Shown: positions 47,739 to 58,110, numbered from the stretch's first letter. The stretch: DNA of 60,909 nt from Helicobacter bilis (GCF_900198365.1 NZ_FZMS01000029.1:1-60909); one strand, 5' to 3'. Notes: generated from the letters alone by a model not told the origin. Translations and numbers: made by a program.

Positions 47739-48848
47739 ATGAAACACAAAGATACACACACCCTTACAATCTCGCCGCATATATATGCCATTTTAAGTAA
47801 AAATAAAAATTTACTTGCTTTTTCTGGTGGAGTAGATTCCACCGCGCTTTTTTTTGTGTTAATGGAGTATAAAATAGAGTTTGATATCGCAATTATTGAT
47901 TATGGCAAAAGATCTCAAAGTAAAGATGAAGTGCTATATGCTAAAAGCCTTGCAAAGCAGTATAAAAAGCAATGCTATACACTCATTTCAGAATCTATTA
48001 CAAAAGATTTTGAGTATAATGCAAGAAACATTCGATATGATTTTTTTCATAAGATTATAATCACACATAATTATCACAATCTCATCACAGCCCATCATTT
48101 TGATGATAGGCTTGAGTGGTTTTTCATGCAGCTTTCTTGTGGTGCTGGGCTAAATACCCTGCTAGGTTTTCATGATATAACAGAACGCATGATAAACAAC
48201 AGGGCATATTATCTTGTGCGTCCATTTATCACTTACACAAAGCAAGAGATTCTAAACTACAATCACACAAATAATATTAAATACTTCATCGATACAAGTA
48301 ATAGCGATACAAGCTATAAACGCAATCTGTTTAGACAGCAGCTTTCTGGGCTAATGAATAGGGATTTTGCAAATGGTATCAAAAAAAGCTTTGTGTATTT
48401 AGAGAAAGAGAGGGCTAGGCTTTATCCGCATGTTATGGTGTGCATAGATTATAATCTTTTTATATGTAAAAGTCATATACATGAGATTCACACGATAGAT
48501 ATGCTTACAAAGCGACTTGGCTACATTATGAGTGGCAAACAAAAAGATGAGTTGCAACACACACTTTTAAAAAATGGGGCGTGTGTCATGGGTGGCAAAA
48601 TCGTAATTGCAAAGAATGAATCTTTTATATTTGTAGGCATTGAGATTAGATGGCTTATAAAAGCGTTTTTAGAGAAAAGAAGGGAAAAATATATACATTT
48701 TCCTTGTGATATGGAGCATTTATATAGCTTAATAGAAAAAGATTCTATAAAGATTCCAAAACAAGTGAGAGAGAAATATAGAATCCAAAATATCCCTCCT
48801 AAAATACGCCCATTGCTTTATATCAATAGCCTTGATATTTGGGAGTAA
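47739..48848 (+). CDS. tilS: tRNA(Ile)-lysidine synthase TilS
   Basis: A 369-residue PP-loop ATPase that puts lysine on C34 of tRNA-Ile2(CAU), changing it from Met to Ile decoding. LLAFSGGVDSTALFF is the PP-loop (about residues 26-40), followed by ITAHHFDDRLEWFFMQLSCGAGL and IDTSNSDTSYKRNLFR, the TilS hallmarks. The C-terminal half is divergent. The ATG at 47739 has only weak Shine-Dalgarno similarity; the frame is also open from a TTG at 47673, so the start is uncertain. Its likely substrate tRNA is encoded at 4665. Confidence 0.88.
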   Translation: MKHKDTHTLTISPHIYAILSKNKNLLAFSGGVDSTALFFVLMEYKIEFDIAIIDYGKRSQSKDEVLYAKSLAKQYKKQCYTLISESITKDFEYNARNIRYDFFHKIIITHNYHNLITAHHFDDRLEWFFMQLSCGAGLNTLLGFHDITERMINNRAYYLVRPFITYTKQEILNYNHTNNIKYFIDTSNSDTSYKRNLFRQQLSGLMNRDFANGIKKSFVYLEKERARLYPHVMVCIDYNLFICKSHIHEIHTIDMLTKRLGYIMSGKQKDELQHTLLKNGACVMGGKIVIAKNESFIFVGIEIRWLIKAFLEKRREKYIHFPCDMEHLYSLIEKDSIKIPKQVREKYRIQNIPPKIRPLLYINSLDIWE

Positions 48849-48885
48849 TTTATGGGCTATTATTTAAACCTTATTGTTACTTGGC

Positions 48886-48891
48886 TACAAT
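48886..48891 (+). promoter_or_regulatory. Likely -10 box of purH
   Basis: TACAAT 31 bases before the purH ATG, in the 73-base gap after tilS. Confidence 0.35.
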
Positions 48892-48921
48892 ACGCTTCAT
48901 TATTTTATGTAAGGAAAAGCA

Positions 48922-50472
48922 ATGACACAAAAATACGCACTTTTGAGCGTGAGTGATAAGACTGATATTATCCCTTTTGCTAAGGGGTTAATAGAGCTAG
49001 ATTATAAGATTCTAAGCACAGGTGGGACTCTAAAAGTCTTACAAGAAAATGGTATTGAATCTATCGAGGTGAGTAGCTATACACAGAGTGAAGAAATGTT
49101 TGATGGCAGGGTAAAGACGTTGCACCCAAAGATTCATGGTGGAATCTTGCATAGACGAGATAATAAAGAAGATAAATTAAGCGCAGAAAAACATGGAATC
49201 TTTAATATCTCTCTTGTATGTGTGAATCTCTATCCATTTAAAGCAACGATAGAAAAGACTGATTGCTTTGATACAATCATTGAGAATATAGACATAGGCG
49301 GTCCTAGCATGATACGCGCAGCAGCTAAGAACTTTCAGCATGTAGTAGTCGTTGTAGATTCTAAGGATTATAGCTATATTTTAGAGAATCTAAAAAGTAA
49401 TAATACGCTAGAGTTTCGCAGAAATTTAATGATGAAGGCCTTTAGCCATACCGCTGAGTATGACTGCATGATAGCAAACTATATGTCTAGTCGCTTTTGT
49501 GATGGCTTTGGAGATTCTGTATTTATCACTGGTAAAAAAGTCATGGATACAAACTACGGGGAGAATCCGCATCAAAAAGGCAGTCTCTATGAATACAATG
49601 AGTTTTACTCAAAGCATTTTAAAAGCTTAAAAGGTATAGCAAGTTTTAATAATCTCACCGACATGAATGCAGCTATAAAGATTGCAAGTGCGTTTGGTGA
49701 TAAAGATTGTGTGTGTGTTGTAAAGCATGGTAATCCTTGCGGTTTTAGCCTCAAAGAAAATCTTATAGAATCTTATCGCCATGCCCTGCAGTGTGATAGT
49801 GTGAGTGCGTATGGTGGTGTTGTAGCGATTAATGGTGTGCTAGATTTAGAGCTTGCTAAAGAGATTCTAAAAAACTATATTGAAGTCGTTGTAGCAAGCC
49901 ATGTAACCCCTGAAGCCCTAGAATCTTTTAGTCATAAAAAGCGGATTAAAATCTTTACCTGTGCTAATGAAGCGAATGCCACTAGACTTTATTTTCCACG
50001 AGATATGTGGGATTTCAAACATATTGAGGGTGGTTTTGTGTATCAAAATAGCGATTTTATCACGCCAAATGAAGTGAGAGATTCTAAATGCGTGAGTAAA
50101 GCAAAGGCGACACAAGCCCAAATGCTTGATTTAGAAATCGCCTATAAAATCGCAAGTCTTACAAAGTCAAACTGCGTAACTTATGTAAAAGATGGCAGCC
50201 TTGTTGCCATTGGTATGGGTATGACAAGCCGTGTTGATGCAAGTCATGCGGCTATCAAAAAAGCAGGGGAAATGGGGCTAGATTTAAGGGGCTGTGTGCT
50301 TGCTAGTGAGGCATTTTTCCCTTTTAAAGATAGTATAGAACTTGCTGCAAGTGTGGGAGCAAGTGCAGTTATTGAGCCGGGTGGAAGCATAAGAGATGAT
50401 GAGGTGATACAAGAAGCAGATAAACATAATATCGCACTTTATTTTTCTGGCAAAAGACATTTTTTGCATTAG
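48922..50472 (+). CDS. purH: Bifunctional AICAR transformylase/IMP cyclohydrolase
   Basis: A 516-residue enzyme for the last two steps of purine synthesis. The N-terminal methylglyoxal synthase-like domain (IMP cyclohydrolase) has [21 protein letters not shown], and [17 protein letters not shown]; the C-terminal transformylase has [29 protein letters not shown], and [18 protein letters not shown] with the terminal [15 protein letters not shown]. The length is standard. AAGGAAAAGCA precedes the ATG. It follows tilS after 73 bases and ends the plus-strand run. Confidence 0.96.
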   Translation: MTQKYALLSVSDKTDIIPFAKGLIELDYKILSTGGTLKVLQENGIESIEVSSYTQSEEMFDGRVKTLHPKIHGGILHRRDNKEDKLSAEKHGIFNISLVCVNLYPFKATIEKTDCFDTIIENIDIGGPSMIRAAAKNFQHVVVVVDSKDYSYILENLKSNNTLEFRRNLMMKAFSHTAEYDCMIANYMSSRFCDGFGDSVFITGKKVMDTNYGENPHQKGSLYEYNEFYSKHFKSLKGIASFNNLTDMNAAIKIASAFGDKDCVCVVKHGNPCGFSLKENLIESYRHALQCDSVSAYGGVVAINGVLDLELAKEILKNYIEVVVASHVTPEALESFSHKKRIKIFTCANEANATRLYFPRDMWDFKHIEGGFVYQNSDFITPNEVRDSKCVSKAKATQAQMLDLEIAYKIASLTKSNCVTYVKDGSLVAIGMGMTSRVDASHAAIKKAGEMGLDLRGCVLASEAFFPFKDSIELAASVGASAVIEPGGSIRDDEVIQEADKHNIALYFSGKRHFLH

Positions 50473-50781
50473 CATTAATATCGCTTGGATATACCTAGTA
50501 GTCCATACACTTAGAATATGATTTTACTGCAAGTAGAAACAGAATTTTATCGACAGATATTTTTTCATGTAGCTTATGTTGCTTTCATGGGTTTTATGTT
50601 TGTTCTTAAATGATCGCATACAATGCGAGAATTTATAAAAACCAAAACCACATTACACACAAGTCTTGTGTTTGTCTATAGAAAAATAAATCTGTATTAG
50701 CACAAGTGCAGGTGAATAGAAACCGTAACAAAAAACCACAGCCCTATATTTCCAAACACATAGAATATGGCGGAATCTTAT
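50473..50781. other. Convergent intergenic region after purH
   Basis: About 309 AT-rich bases between the purH stop and the RND pump stop. No gene, and no hairpin with a T-run that I would call a terminator. Confidence 0.4.
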
Positions 50782-53700
50782 TTAATTTTCTTGCTCTTTT
50801 CTCTTATTAAGCCATTCATTTAGTCTTGCTACATAACTCCAAAAAAGCGGAATGAAAAATATTGCGATAAAAGTTGCTGCCATCATACCACCAGTAACAC
50901 CTGTGCCGATAGCATGTCTGCTTGCACTTCCAGCCCCGCTACTTAAAGCTAGAGGCAATACGCCAATACTAAATGCTAAAGAGGTCATAATGATAGGGCG
51001 AAATCGTAGTTTTGCTGCACCTATGGCAGATTCTATAATACCTTTTCCTTCTCTTTCATGCAAATGCTGTGCGAACTCCACGATTAAAATTGCATTTTTA
51101 GCCGATAAAGCGATAAGCATAACAAGCCCGATTTGAAAATATATGTCATTATCAAGCCCACGCAAAGTGGTCGCAAGGACTGCACCAAAAACTGCAAAAG
51201 GCACTGCGGTAAGCACCGATAAAGGCATAAGCCACCGCTCATATTGCGCACACAGAATGAGAAACACAAAAATAAGCCCAAATACAAAGGCAATAGCACC
51301 TGTGCCACTTGCATTTTTCTCTTGATAGCTTGAGCCTGAATAGGCTATTGTATAACCCTGCGGTAATACTTCTTTTGCTACTTCTTCAATAGCCCTCAAC
51401 GCATCGCCACTTGAGTAATCTCCCTTTGCTTGTCCTGTGATTTTCGCACTCATAAAGAGATTGAATCTATCTACAATGTCTGCCCCTGTAACGCGTTCAA
51501 ATTCCACTAAAGAACTCGCTGGGACTAGATCACCCTTATTTGATTTTACAAATACGCGACTTAAATCTTCTGGTGATTTTCTAAACTCACTTTCAGCTTG
51601 GATATTCACTTGATATGTTTTCCCATAAAGGTTAAAGTCATTGACATAATATTGCCCAAAAACGCTTTGCATAGTTGTGAAAACATCGCTTACATTCACA
51701 CCCATAGATTTTGCTTTTTCTCTATCAAGGGTGATGAAGTATTGCGGGATATTTGGATTAAACATGCTATTTACGCGTGTAAGCTCTGGTCTTTGATTTG
51801 CCTTTGCGACAATGAGATTTGTATATTTCTCAAGGTCTTGTATCGTGCCATTATTTCTATCTTGCACATAGATTTCAAACCCACCTGCAAGGGATAAACC
51901 ACTGATTGCAGGTGCGCCAAATACAATAGCATTTGCTTCAAGTTGTTTATTTAATAGGACATAGAATTTACCCACAATACTTGCTGCACTCTGCTCTCTC
52001 TTGCTCCAGTCTTTCAAGGTTGTAAAGATGATAGCCCCACTTGTCCTTGCTGCACCAGCAAGCATGTCATAACCTGCAATCAAAAAGCTATAATCAATAT
52101 TTGGATCTTGCCCTAAGAAAGATAATGCCTTTTTACCCTCTACAATTGTGCGTGAGAGTGAAGCAGCAGGTGGTAGTTGCAATGAAGTTATGACAATACC
52201 TTTATCTTCGCTTGGGACAAGACTTGTTGGTAGCTTTTTAAATAATCCCCAAGTAACGCCAATGATTGCAATAAAACAAAGTGTGAGAATCCCACCCCTA
52301 CGCAACGCCCTTGCGATTTGTTTTCCAAACTTAAAGGTAAGCCAGTCAAATACATCATTGAATCTTTTTACGATATAAAATGGTTTAGGCTCTTTTGCCT
52401 TTAAAATAGACACACATAAAGCAGGGGTTAAAGTCAATGCAACAAAGCCAGAAATAACCACAGAAATAACAATAGTAATTGCAAACTGCTTATAAATTGC
52501 CCCAGTAAATCCACCGATAAATGCCACCGGGATAAATACAGAACAAAGCACTAATACAATAGCTACAACAGGTCCTTGAATCTCACTCATAGCCTTTAGT
52601 GTCGCCTCTTTTACTGAATATTTTTCTCCATTTTCATTTGTTTCTGTATGTAAGATTCTCTCTACATTTTCAATCACAATAATGGCATCATCTACAACAA
52701 TACCAATGGCAAGTATTAGTCCAAAGAGTGTTAAAAGATTGATTGAGAATCCAAGTGCATACATACCCGCAAATGCCCCTACAATAGACACAGGGATAGC
52801 AATAACAGGGATAATAGTCGCACGGAAATTTTGTAAGAAAAAATACATGATAATAATAACGAGCACAATGGCTTCTACGAATGTTTTAATCACTTCTTTG
52901 ATTGAGATTCTAACGAATGTAGTCGTATCATACACATTGTTGTATTGTATCCCATTTGGGAAGTTTTCTGCTAACTCTTCTAGTTTTTTTGCAACGCCAT
53001 TTGCCACATCAAGCGCATTTGCACCCGGTTGAGCTGAGATACCAAACCCAACAGATTCTTTACCTTTAAATAGTGGGCTAACGCTATAATCTTTTGCTCC
53101 AAGCTCTATTTTTGCCACATCTTTTAGACGCAATGCACTACCATCGGCATTTGATCTAATGATAATATTGCCAAATTCATTCGCACTAATAAATCTTCCA
53201 TGCGTGCTTACAGAATAGGTAAAAGCAACTTTATCATTTAGCGGCTCTGCACCGAATGAACCTACTGCAAATTGTGAGTTTTGCTCAGAGATTACTTGTG
53301 CTACTTCACTTGGTGAAAGATTATTTTGTGAGAGTTTATCAATGTCAAGCCAGATTCTCATAGAATAATCACGATTGCTAAAAACGATGACATCACCCAC
53401 GCCCGGCACTCTTTTTAGCTCATTTACAACATTGAGTAAGGCGTAGTTTGCCACATAGGTAGAATCATGGATTGCATTATCAGAATACATAGCATAGATA
53501 GCAAGTAGTGTTGAAGATTTTTTATAGACATTTACACCCACTCTTTGCACCTCTGCAGGAAGCCTTGAGAGTGAAGACTGCACGCGGTTATTGACATTTA
53601 CCATTGCCATATCTGCATTTGTGTCATTGCTAAAATATACACTTATGCTTACAACCCCACTTGATGATGACGATGACTTCATATACAGCATACCCTCAAC

Positions 53701-53913
53701 ACCATTAATGCTATCTTCTAGCACACTTGCCACAGTGTTTGCAACAACCTCAGCACTAGCACCTGTGTATGTTGCCTGCACGACAATTTCATTTGGCACA
53801 ACTTGGGGATATTCCTCCACCGGTAAAATATAGATAGAGATCGCACCAACAAGTGTCAGCACTATGGATAAAACCATAGCAAAAATAGGGCGATTGATAC
53901 AAAACTTTGACAT
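50782..53913 (-). CDS. RND-family multidrug efflux pump inner membrane protein (CmeB/AcrB-like)
   Basis: A 1043-residue hydrophobe/amphiphile RND pump. It opens with SKFCINRPIFAMVLSIVLTLVG, then EEYPQVVPNEI and YTGASAEVV; the helix 4 proton relay is GIVVDDAIIVIENVER, with two consecutive Asp, and GPVVAIVLVLCSVFIPVAFIGG is present. The second half has SALSAKNAILIVEFA with the key Lys, and RFRPIIMTSLAFSIGVLPLA. It should export drugs, bile salts or detergents with its adaptor and an outer membrane channel. The ATG at 53913 follows AAGGGGGGATTTG; a TTG one codon upstream is not needed. The stop-to-start gap from the adaptor gene is 12 bases. No outer membrane channel gene is adjacent. Confidence 0.93.
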   Translation of the reverse strand: MSKFCINRPIFAMVLSIVLTLVGAISIYILPVEEYPQVVPNEIVVQATYTGASAEVVANTVASVLEDSINGVEGMLYMKSSSSSSGVVSISVYFSNDTNADMAMVNVNNRVQSSLSRLPAEVQRVGVNVYKKSSTLLAIYAMYSDNAIHDSTYVANYALLNVVNELKRVPGVGDVIVFSNRDYSMRIWLDIDKLSQNNLSPSEVAQVISEQNSQFAVGSFGAEPLNDKVAFTYSVSTHGRFISANEFGNIIIRSNADGSALRLKDVAKIELGAKDYSVSPLFKGKESVGFGISAQPGANALDVANGVAKKLEELAENFPNGIQYNNVYDTTTFVRISIKEVIKTFVEAIVLVIIIMYFFLQNFRATIIPVIAIPVSIVGAFAGMYALGFSINLLTLFGLILAIGIVVDDAIIVIENVERILHTETNENGEKYSVKEATLKAMSEIQGPVVAIVLVLCSVFIPVAFIGGFTGAIYKQFAITIVISVVISGFVALTLTPALCVSILKAKEPKPFYIVKRFNDVFDWLTFKFGKQIARALRRGGILTLCFIAIIGVTWGLFKKLPTSLVPSEDKGIVITSLQLPPAASLSRTIVEGKKALSFLGQDPNIDYSFLIAGYDMLAGAARTSGAIIFTTLKDWSKREQSAASIVGKFYVLLNKQLEANAIVFGAPAISGLSLAGGFEIYVQDRNNGTIQDLEKYTNLIVAKANQRPELTRVNSMFNPNIPQYFITLDREKAKSMGVNVSDVFTTMQSVFGQYYVNDFNLYGKTYQVNIQAESEFRKSPEDLSRVFVKSNKGDLVPASSLVEFERVTGADIVDRFNLFMSAKITGQAKGDYSSGDALRAIEEVAKEVLPQGYTIAYSGSSYQEKNASGTGAIAFVFGLIFVFLILCAQYERWLMPLSVLTAVPFAVFGAVLATTLRGLDNDIYFQIGLVMLIALSAKNAILIVEFAQHLHEREGKGIIESAIGAAKLRFRPIIMTSLAFSIGVLPLALSSGAGSASRHAIGTGVTGGMMAATFIAIFFIPLFWSYVARLNEWLNKRKEQEN

Positions 53914-53925
53914 CAAATCCCCCCT

Positions 53926-55287
53926 TTATCCGTATATAGAATCTGCTTTGCTAGATTCTATATACTTGTCATATTGAGCCTTTGAAAAAGGCGAAATATC
54001 TTGTTGAGATTCTATCTTGGATATTCCGCTATGTTTAACATGATAAGTGGAAGTAGATTCTATATTATGCTGCATAAAACTCACACTTTTTGTATCTTTA
54101 GAATCTTGTGTGCTTGCATTAACAGGCATAGTTGGGCGGATTTTTGATAATTGATTGATGATAAGCAAGTCGCCATTTTTAAGCCCATCAAGGATTAAGA
54201 CTTCATTATTTGGCAGATTCTGTCCTAGCGTTACCCTTGCTATCTCTGCTTTATTGTCCTTTGCGATAAATACATAGCTTCCATCTTTATCTTGTAAAAG
54301 TGCACTTTGTGGTATTGTGATGGCATTTTGTGCTTCAAAGCCTTTTAGTCTCACACGCATAAATTCATTTGGTATAAGTTTGTGTTCATCATTATCCACA
54401 ATCGCCCTTGCTTTGATTGTAGCTGTTTGTGAATCTAGCACACTATCGATAAAATCTAGTTTGCCAACTTTGCCATAAGCCTTACCATTGCCTAACACAA
54501 ACTCAACTTGTATGCTACTATCTTCCAACCCTCTCATAAAGTAATAATCTCTGCTAGGGATAGAAAACTCCGCATAAATAGGGCTTAACTGCGTAATAGT
54601 CGTCAATACATCTTGACCGCTTGTGCCGACAAGATTCCCAACATCATATTTTCGCATACCAGCCCTACCGCTAATACTTGCTACCACATCAGTATAACCT
54701 AAATCAATCTTAGCATCTTCAAGGGCTGCTTTTGTATTGGCTAGATTTGCTTGAGCTTGTAAGTAGTTTGCCCTTGAAGTATCGTATTGATCTATGGTAT
54801 ATACGCCCTGCTTATACAGGCTTTCCACTCTTTTCCAATCGCGATTTGCTTTTACAAAACTTGCCTCTGCGGAATGATATTGTGCTTTTGCTTGATTCAC
54901 CCTTGCTTGATAGCGTGCCGCATCAATCTTAAAGAGTAACTGCCCCTTTTCTACAATATCACCCTCTGTGAAATTCTTTGTTAAAAGTGTGCCTTGCACC
55001 CTTGCATATACATTCACACTTTGGATACTTTTCAGTCGTGTTGGATACTCAAAGTTTAAGGCTACATTTTTTGATTCTATATTTTTTACTTGGACTTGCA
55101 AGGCTGGGATTTCTTGTGCTTGTTGTGTGGAATCCTTGCAGCCTACAAACATTACAAGCATAATCACACAGAAAATCATAAATGAGAATTGAAAAGCTTT
55201 CATTGTGTTAGCTTTTATGATTCTATATCTTGCCTGTGTGTAAAAAACATAGAATAGTTGTATATATGATTGTATGCCTTTTTGCAT
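53926..55287 (-). CDS. Efflux pump periplasmic adaptor (CmeA/AcrA-like) with a repeat-derived tail
   Basis: A 453-residue membrane fusion protein. The start at 55287 has a strong AAAGGAGTAAATT, giving a 28-residue basic leader before the hydrophobic segment and lipobox FVGC (Cys about 50), so it is likely a lipoprotein. VNVYARVQGTLLTKNFTEGDIVEKGQLLFKID is the lipoyl-like motif; a coiled-coil hairpin (about 130-185), YTDVVASISGRAGMRKYDVGNLVGT and a beta-barrel follow. From about residue 395 a low-complexity tail (YHVKHSGISK, DISPFSKAQYDKY) is encoded by dispersed repeats and is unlike normal adaptors. It is the first gene of the two-gene pump operon. Confidence 0.9.
   Translation of the reverse strand: MQKGIQSYIQLFYVFYTQARYRIIKANTMKAFQFSFMIFCVIMLVMFVGCKDSTQQAQEIPALQVQVKNIESKNVALNFEYPTRLKSIQSVNVYARVQGTLLTKNFTEGDIVEKGQLLFKIDAARYQARVNQAKAQYHSAEASFVKANRDWKRVESLYKQGVYTIDQYDTSRANYLQAQANLANTKAALEDAKIDLGYTDVVASISGRAGMRKYDVGNLVGTSGQDVLTTITQLSPIYAEFSIPSRDYYFMRGLEDSSIQVEFVLGNGKAYGKVGKLDFIDSVLDSQTATIKARAIVDNDEHKLIPNEFMRVRLKGFEAQNAITIPQSALLQDKDGSYVFIAKDNKAEIARVTLGQNLPNNEVLILDGLKNGDLLIINQLSKIRPTMPVNASTQDSKDTKSVSFMQHNIESTSTYHVKHSGISKIESQQDISPFSKAQYDKYIESSKADSIYG
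53964..54002 (+). repeat. Dispersed repeat unit B in the tail of the efflux adaptor
   Basis: On the plus strand: ACTTGTCATATTGAGCCTTT, then CGAAATATCTT. The same ends are found in unit A within pabB (22857-22890), so both are copies of one element, here inserted in the opposite sense to the gene. It encodes residues about 429-441 (DISPFSKAQYDKY) of the adaptor. A related unit (54019-54046, encoding YHVKHSGISK) sits 16 bases away. Confidence 0.68.
54019..54046 (-). repeat. Diverged dispersed repeat unit C in the tail of the efflux adaptor
   Basis: On the coding strand it reads TATCATGTTAAACATAGCGG then AATATCC, resembling units A and B in its TATCATG start and CGGAATATCC end (unit A CGAAGTATCT, unit B CGAAATATCT). 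Separated from unit B by AGATTCTA-type sequence. Confidence 0.5.
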
Positions 55288-55719
55288 AATTTACTCCTTT
55301 TGCAAATGCTTTATTTATCTATACTTCAATAAAAAACTTTGTATTCTAGCTTGATTTTGTAAATATTTGCGTATGCAAATAATTCTTTTTTGCATACTTT
55401 TTAATTTTTTATTTAGAATCTAGCAAGGCATTTTTACACAAGTATTTCAAAATATGGAACTTTTGCTTGAATAAACGCATATCAAAATGCACTCTTAGTT
55501 TCTAGAATAATAAAAATATCAGTAAATATGTAGTCGTTTATGGAATCTGAATCTTATGTTAATAGCTAGATTTTATGCCTAGTGTAGCAAACTTGCATAC
55601 AATCTTACATGCCTTAAGAGTCTGGTAAAATATAAGAACTATAGGAAAATATGCTAAAGTCACAATTTCATTTTTTCACTTTAGAATCTTTACTATTTTA
55701 TATGGCAAAAGGGGAATTT
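55288..55719. other. Divergent region upstream of the efflux operon
   Basis: AT-rich and without an intact gene. It should contain the promoters of the efflux operon (minus) and of the broken MORN-repeat gene (plus; a TAAAATATAA box near 55625). No regulator gene of the TetR kind is present beside the pump, and I see no convincing operator palindrome. Confidence 0.4.
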
Positions 55720-56828
55720 ATGAGCGTTTTATTTACTAGCACATTTTTTGGCATTTCGCTTTTATATGCAAATCTACACGCAAAAGTATTGAATGAATGT
55801 GTCAGTGATACGCATAGGCAAAGAGGCTGCATTGAGAAAATGTATTGGCTGACAGAAATTGGTGAGAGTGCTATTGTAAGATTTCAAGTGCCTTATCATA
55901 ATGGCAAAAGAGAGGGATTATACAATACTTTAATGAGAGTGGAAATCTTGATATTGAGGTATTATACAAAAATGATAAAAAATGGTTTAGAAATAATCAC
56001 ATAGTTCAAATAGGTGAGAAGGCTCTAGTTCTGAGACACCATATAAAGATGGTAAAAAACATGGCATAGAAAAAGTGTATAGTGTTGATTATATAAGGAC
56101 GTTGGTTGGGGAAGGCATACTTATCCGTGAAACCCCTTATATAGACGATAAGCAACACGGCATGGAAAAAGAGTATTATTTAGAAGAAGAGGGAAAGATA
56201 CGCAGTGAAGTGGAATATAAGAATGGTAAATTAGAAGGTATTACAAAAGGGTATTATAAAAACGGGTAACTCGCGTATTCTGCAACATATAAAGATGATA
56301 AAAGGCATGGTGTAGAAAAGTGGTATTATGATGATGGGGCATTGTTGCGTGAGAGTGCATATATAAATGGAGAGAAAAATGGCATAGAAAAAACATACTA
56401 TAGAAACGGGAATCTATCATCACAGGCTAACTATGAGAATGGCAAGAGAGTGGGTATTACAAAAACATATTATAGCAATGGGAATCTTTTAAGTGAGAGA
56501 GAGTATAAAAAAGATGAAATAGGGACAAAATATTATAATGAGAAAGGGGAAATAGGCTTAGAAGTCATTTTCATTGTATCCATTAAGTTTCTATCATGGG
56601 TTTAAATTCTCCGTATGTAAAAACGGCAAAGTCCTAACAAAAGACGAACAAAAAGATATAATTAGAATAAGCAATATATTCTCAGATTTTTCGCACATAT
56701 ATCATTCCGAGTCGGATGCTATTTGGATTAGCCTACTATCTGACAGACCTATAACAAGCCAAGAAGTATGGTATAACAGACATAATTACACAATATATGA
56801 TAAATACCTCGATGTTTGTGGTGAATAA
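55720..56828 (+). pseudogene. Broken MORN/YwqK-type repeat protein
   Basis: An ATG at 55720 after AAAAGGGGAATTT opens a protein with a signal peptide (MSVLFTSTFFGISLLYANLHA) and MORN-like repeats (VPYHNGKREG). The repeats continue in changing frames: NESGNLDIEVLYKNDKK after a shift near 55925; YKDGKKHGIEKVY after a shift near 56030; then YKNGKLEGITKGYYKNG, an in-frame TAA (56267-56269), and again YKDDKRHGVEKWYYDDG and YINGEKNGIEKTYYRNGNL; a last shift near 56570 leads to the C-terminal YHGFKFSVCKNGKVLTKDEQ. At least four lesions make it a clear pseudogene. MORN/YwqK repeats occur in predicted antitoxins and surface-associated proteins. Confidence 0.85.
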
Positions 56829-57166
56829 TCTAGCTGATTGTGCCATCTCATGCGTGCTGACACACCGGCCTATGATAAGTCATCGCACATGATGGGTGTT
56901 GCCATAGCGGTAACGCTAGCAATGATTGTAAAACAATTGGCAACTTTATTCCCACACAAGCAACTTGCCAATCATAATAACTAGAAACTAACCTATATGC
57001 TTGATTTGGCTGTGTCCAATACAATGTGTTTCTTTCAGACTCCATGTCATTTAATCTCTGCGCTCATTTTTACACAATGCGTATTCCGCATATCTATCAA
57101 AACATTTCTACAATATTTTTTTATAATTTAAATATTATAGTAAAAAGTGGATTACATATTGACTTA
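56829..57166. other. Intergenic region with a possible gene remnant
   Basis: On the minus strand a 65-codon frame (56848-57045) reads MESERNTLYWTQPNQAYRLV, then YYDWQVACVGIKLPIVLQSL and CAMTYHRPVCQHA. It has no ribosome binding site, and an adjacent frame continues with protein-like sequence (CGNKVANCFTII). I take it as a leftover of a larger gene I cannot identify. Confidence 0.35.
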
Positions 57167-57193
57167 TTATCATTTAATATACTATAATGATAA
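57167..57193 (+). promoter_or_regulatory. Ferritin promoter with an 8-bp palindrome overlapping the -10 box
   Basis: TTATCATT (57167-57174) and AATGATAA (57186-57193) form a perfect inverted repeat with an 11-base spacer; the TATAAT -10 box (57183-57188) overlaps the right arm. Position and AT-rich arms suit an iron-responsive repressor such as Fur, which controls pfr in H. pylori. The match to a Fur box is partial. Confidence 0.5.
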
Positions 57194-57249
57194 AGTTAAT
57201 TTGAAATTGTATCAAATTATCAAAATATTTTATTATATAGGAGCATAGT

Positions 57250-57744
57250 ATGTTATCAGCTGAAGTTACAAAAAAATTAAATGAGCAAGTTGCAAAAGAA
57301 ATGTTTGCATCAAATCTGTATTTAAGTATGAGTTCATGGTGTTTTCATAACAGATTAGATGGTGCGGGGCAGTTTTTATTTTCACATGCAGGACAAGAAA
57401 GCGACCATGCTAAAAAGCTAATCACTTATCTTAACGAAACAGATTCTGTTGTGGAGCTACAAGCGATAGAAAAGCCAGAATCTAACTTCAAAAATTTACT
57501 TGATGTGTTTGAAAAAACTTATCAACATGAGCTATCGATCACAAAATCGATTAATGATCTTGTAAGTTTTATGCTAGAAAATAAGGATTATTCAACTTTT
57601 AACTTTTTGCAGTGGTATGTAGCAGAGCAGCATGAAGAAGAGGCATTGTTTCGTGGCATAGTGGATAAAATAAAGCTTATCGGCGAACAAAGCAATGGGC
57701 TTTATTTAGCAGATCAATACATTAAAACACTTATAGGCAAGTAA
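57250..57744 (+). CDS. ftnA: Non-haem bacterial ferritin
   Basis: A 164-residue iron-storage protein of the Pfr/FtnA type. Iron-site residues are visible in NEQVAKEMFASNLYLSM (Glu 17), GQESDHAKKLI (Glu 50, His 53), the helix around Glu 94 and WYVAEQHEEE (Gln 127). The length is standard, and four long helices are evident. ATAGGAGCATAGT precedes the ATG. It is transcribed alone, from the promoter at 57183, and ends at a strong hairpin terminator. H. pylori calls the orthologue pfr. Confidence 0.95.
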   Translation: MLSAEVTKKLNEQVAKEMFASNLYLSMSSWCFHNRLDGAGQFLFSHAGQESDHAKKLITYLNETDSVVELQAIEKPESNFKNLLDVFEKTYQHELSITKSINDLVSFMLENKDYSTFNFLQWYVAEQHEEEALFRGIVDKIKLIGEQSNGLYLADQYIKTLIGK

Positions 57745-57767
57745 GTATAGATTCTGTGTAACTCTCA

Positions 57768-57800
57768 AAGTCTTAATCTAGATTAAGACTTAGCTTTTTT
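57768..57800 (+). terminator. Rho-independent terminator of the ferritin gene
   Basis: A perfect 24-base palindrome (AAGTCTTAATCT and its complement AGATTAAGACTT, 57768-57791) is followed three bases later by T6 (57795-57800), 23 bases after the ferritin stop. The lack of an internal loop means a few central bases must open. This is the best terminator in the window. Confidence 0.8.
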
Positions 57801-58110
57801 ATAAATTTTATTGCATTAATGGAATTAAAAGATTTTAATTCCATTGCTCTCATTGTCATCATCTTTCTAATCGCATAATATCTGTCAATATAGATTCCAA
57901 ACATATTTAATGCAGGGAATCCAAGTCATTTTAAGTCATATACCTTAATTAGAATCTATTTTCCAAAACTATCTTAACTTGATAACTCAAAGCATAGTAA
58001 TTATATATGATTCTGAAAATATATACAAAATAGAGAAATAAAAAAAACACTCTATGATTCTCACTATCTTATTGCAAGAACCACAAAGTCTTCTAATGCA
58101 AAATAAATAA
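57801..58110. other. Intergenic region between ferritin and an outer membrane protein gene
   Basis: About 310 AT-rich bases with no supported gene. A short minus-strand frame near 57990-58230 runs into the neighbouring gene and lacks a ribosome binding site. Confidence 0.4.
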
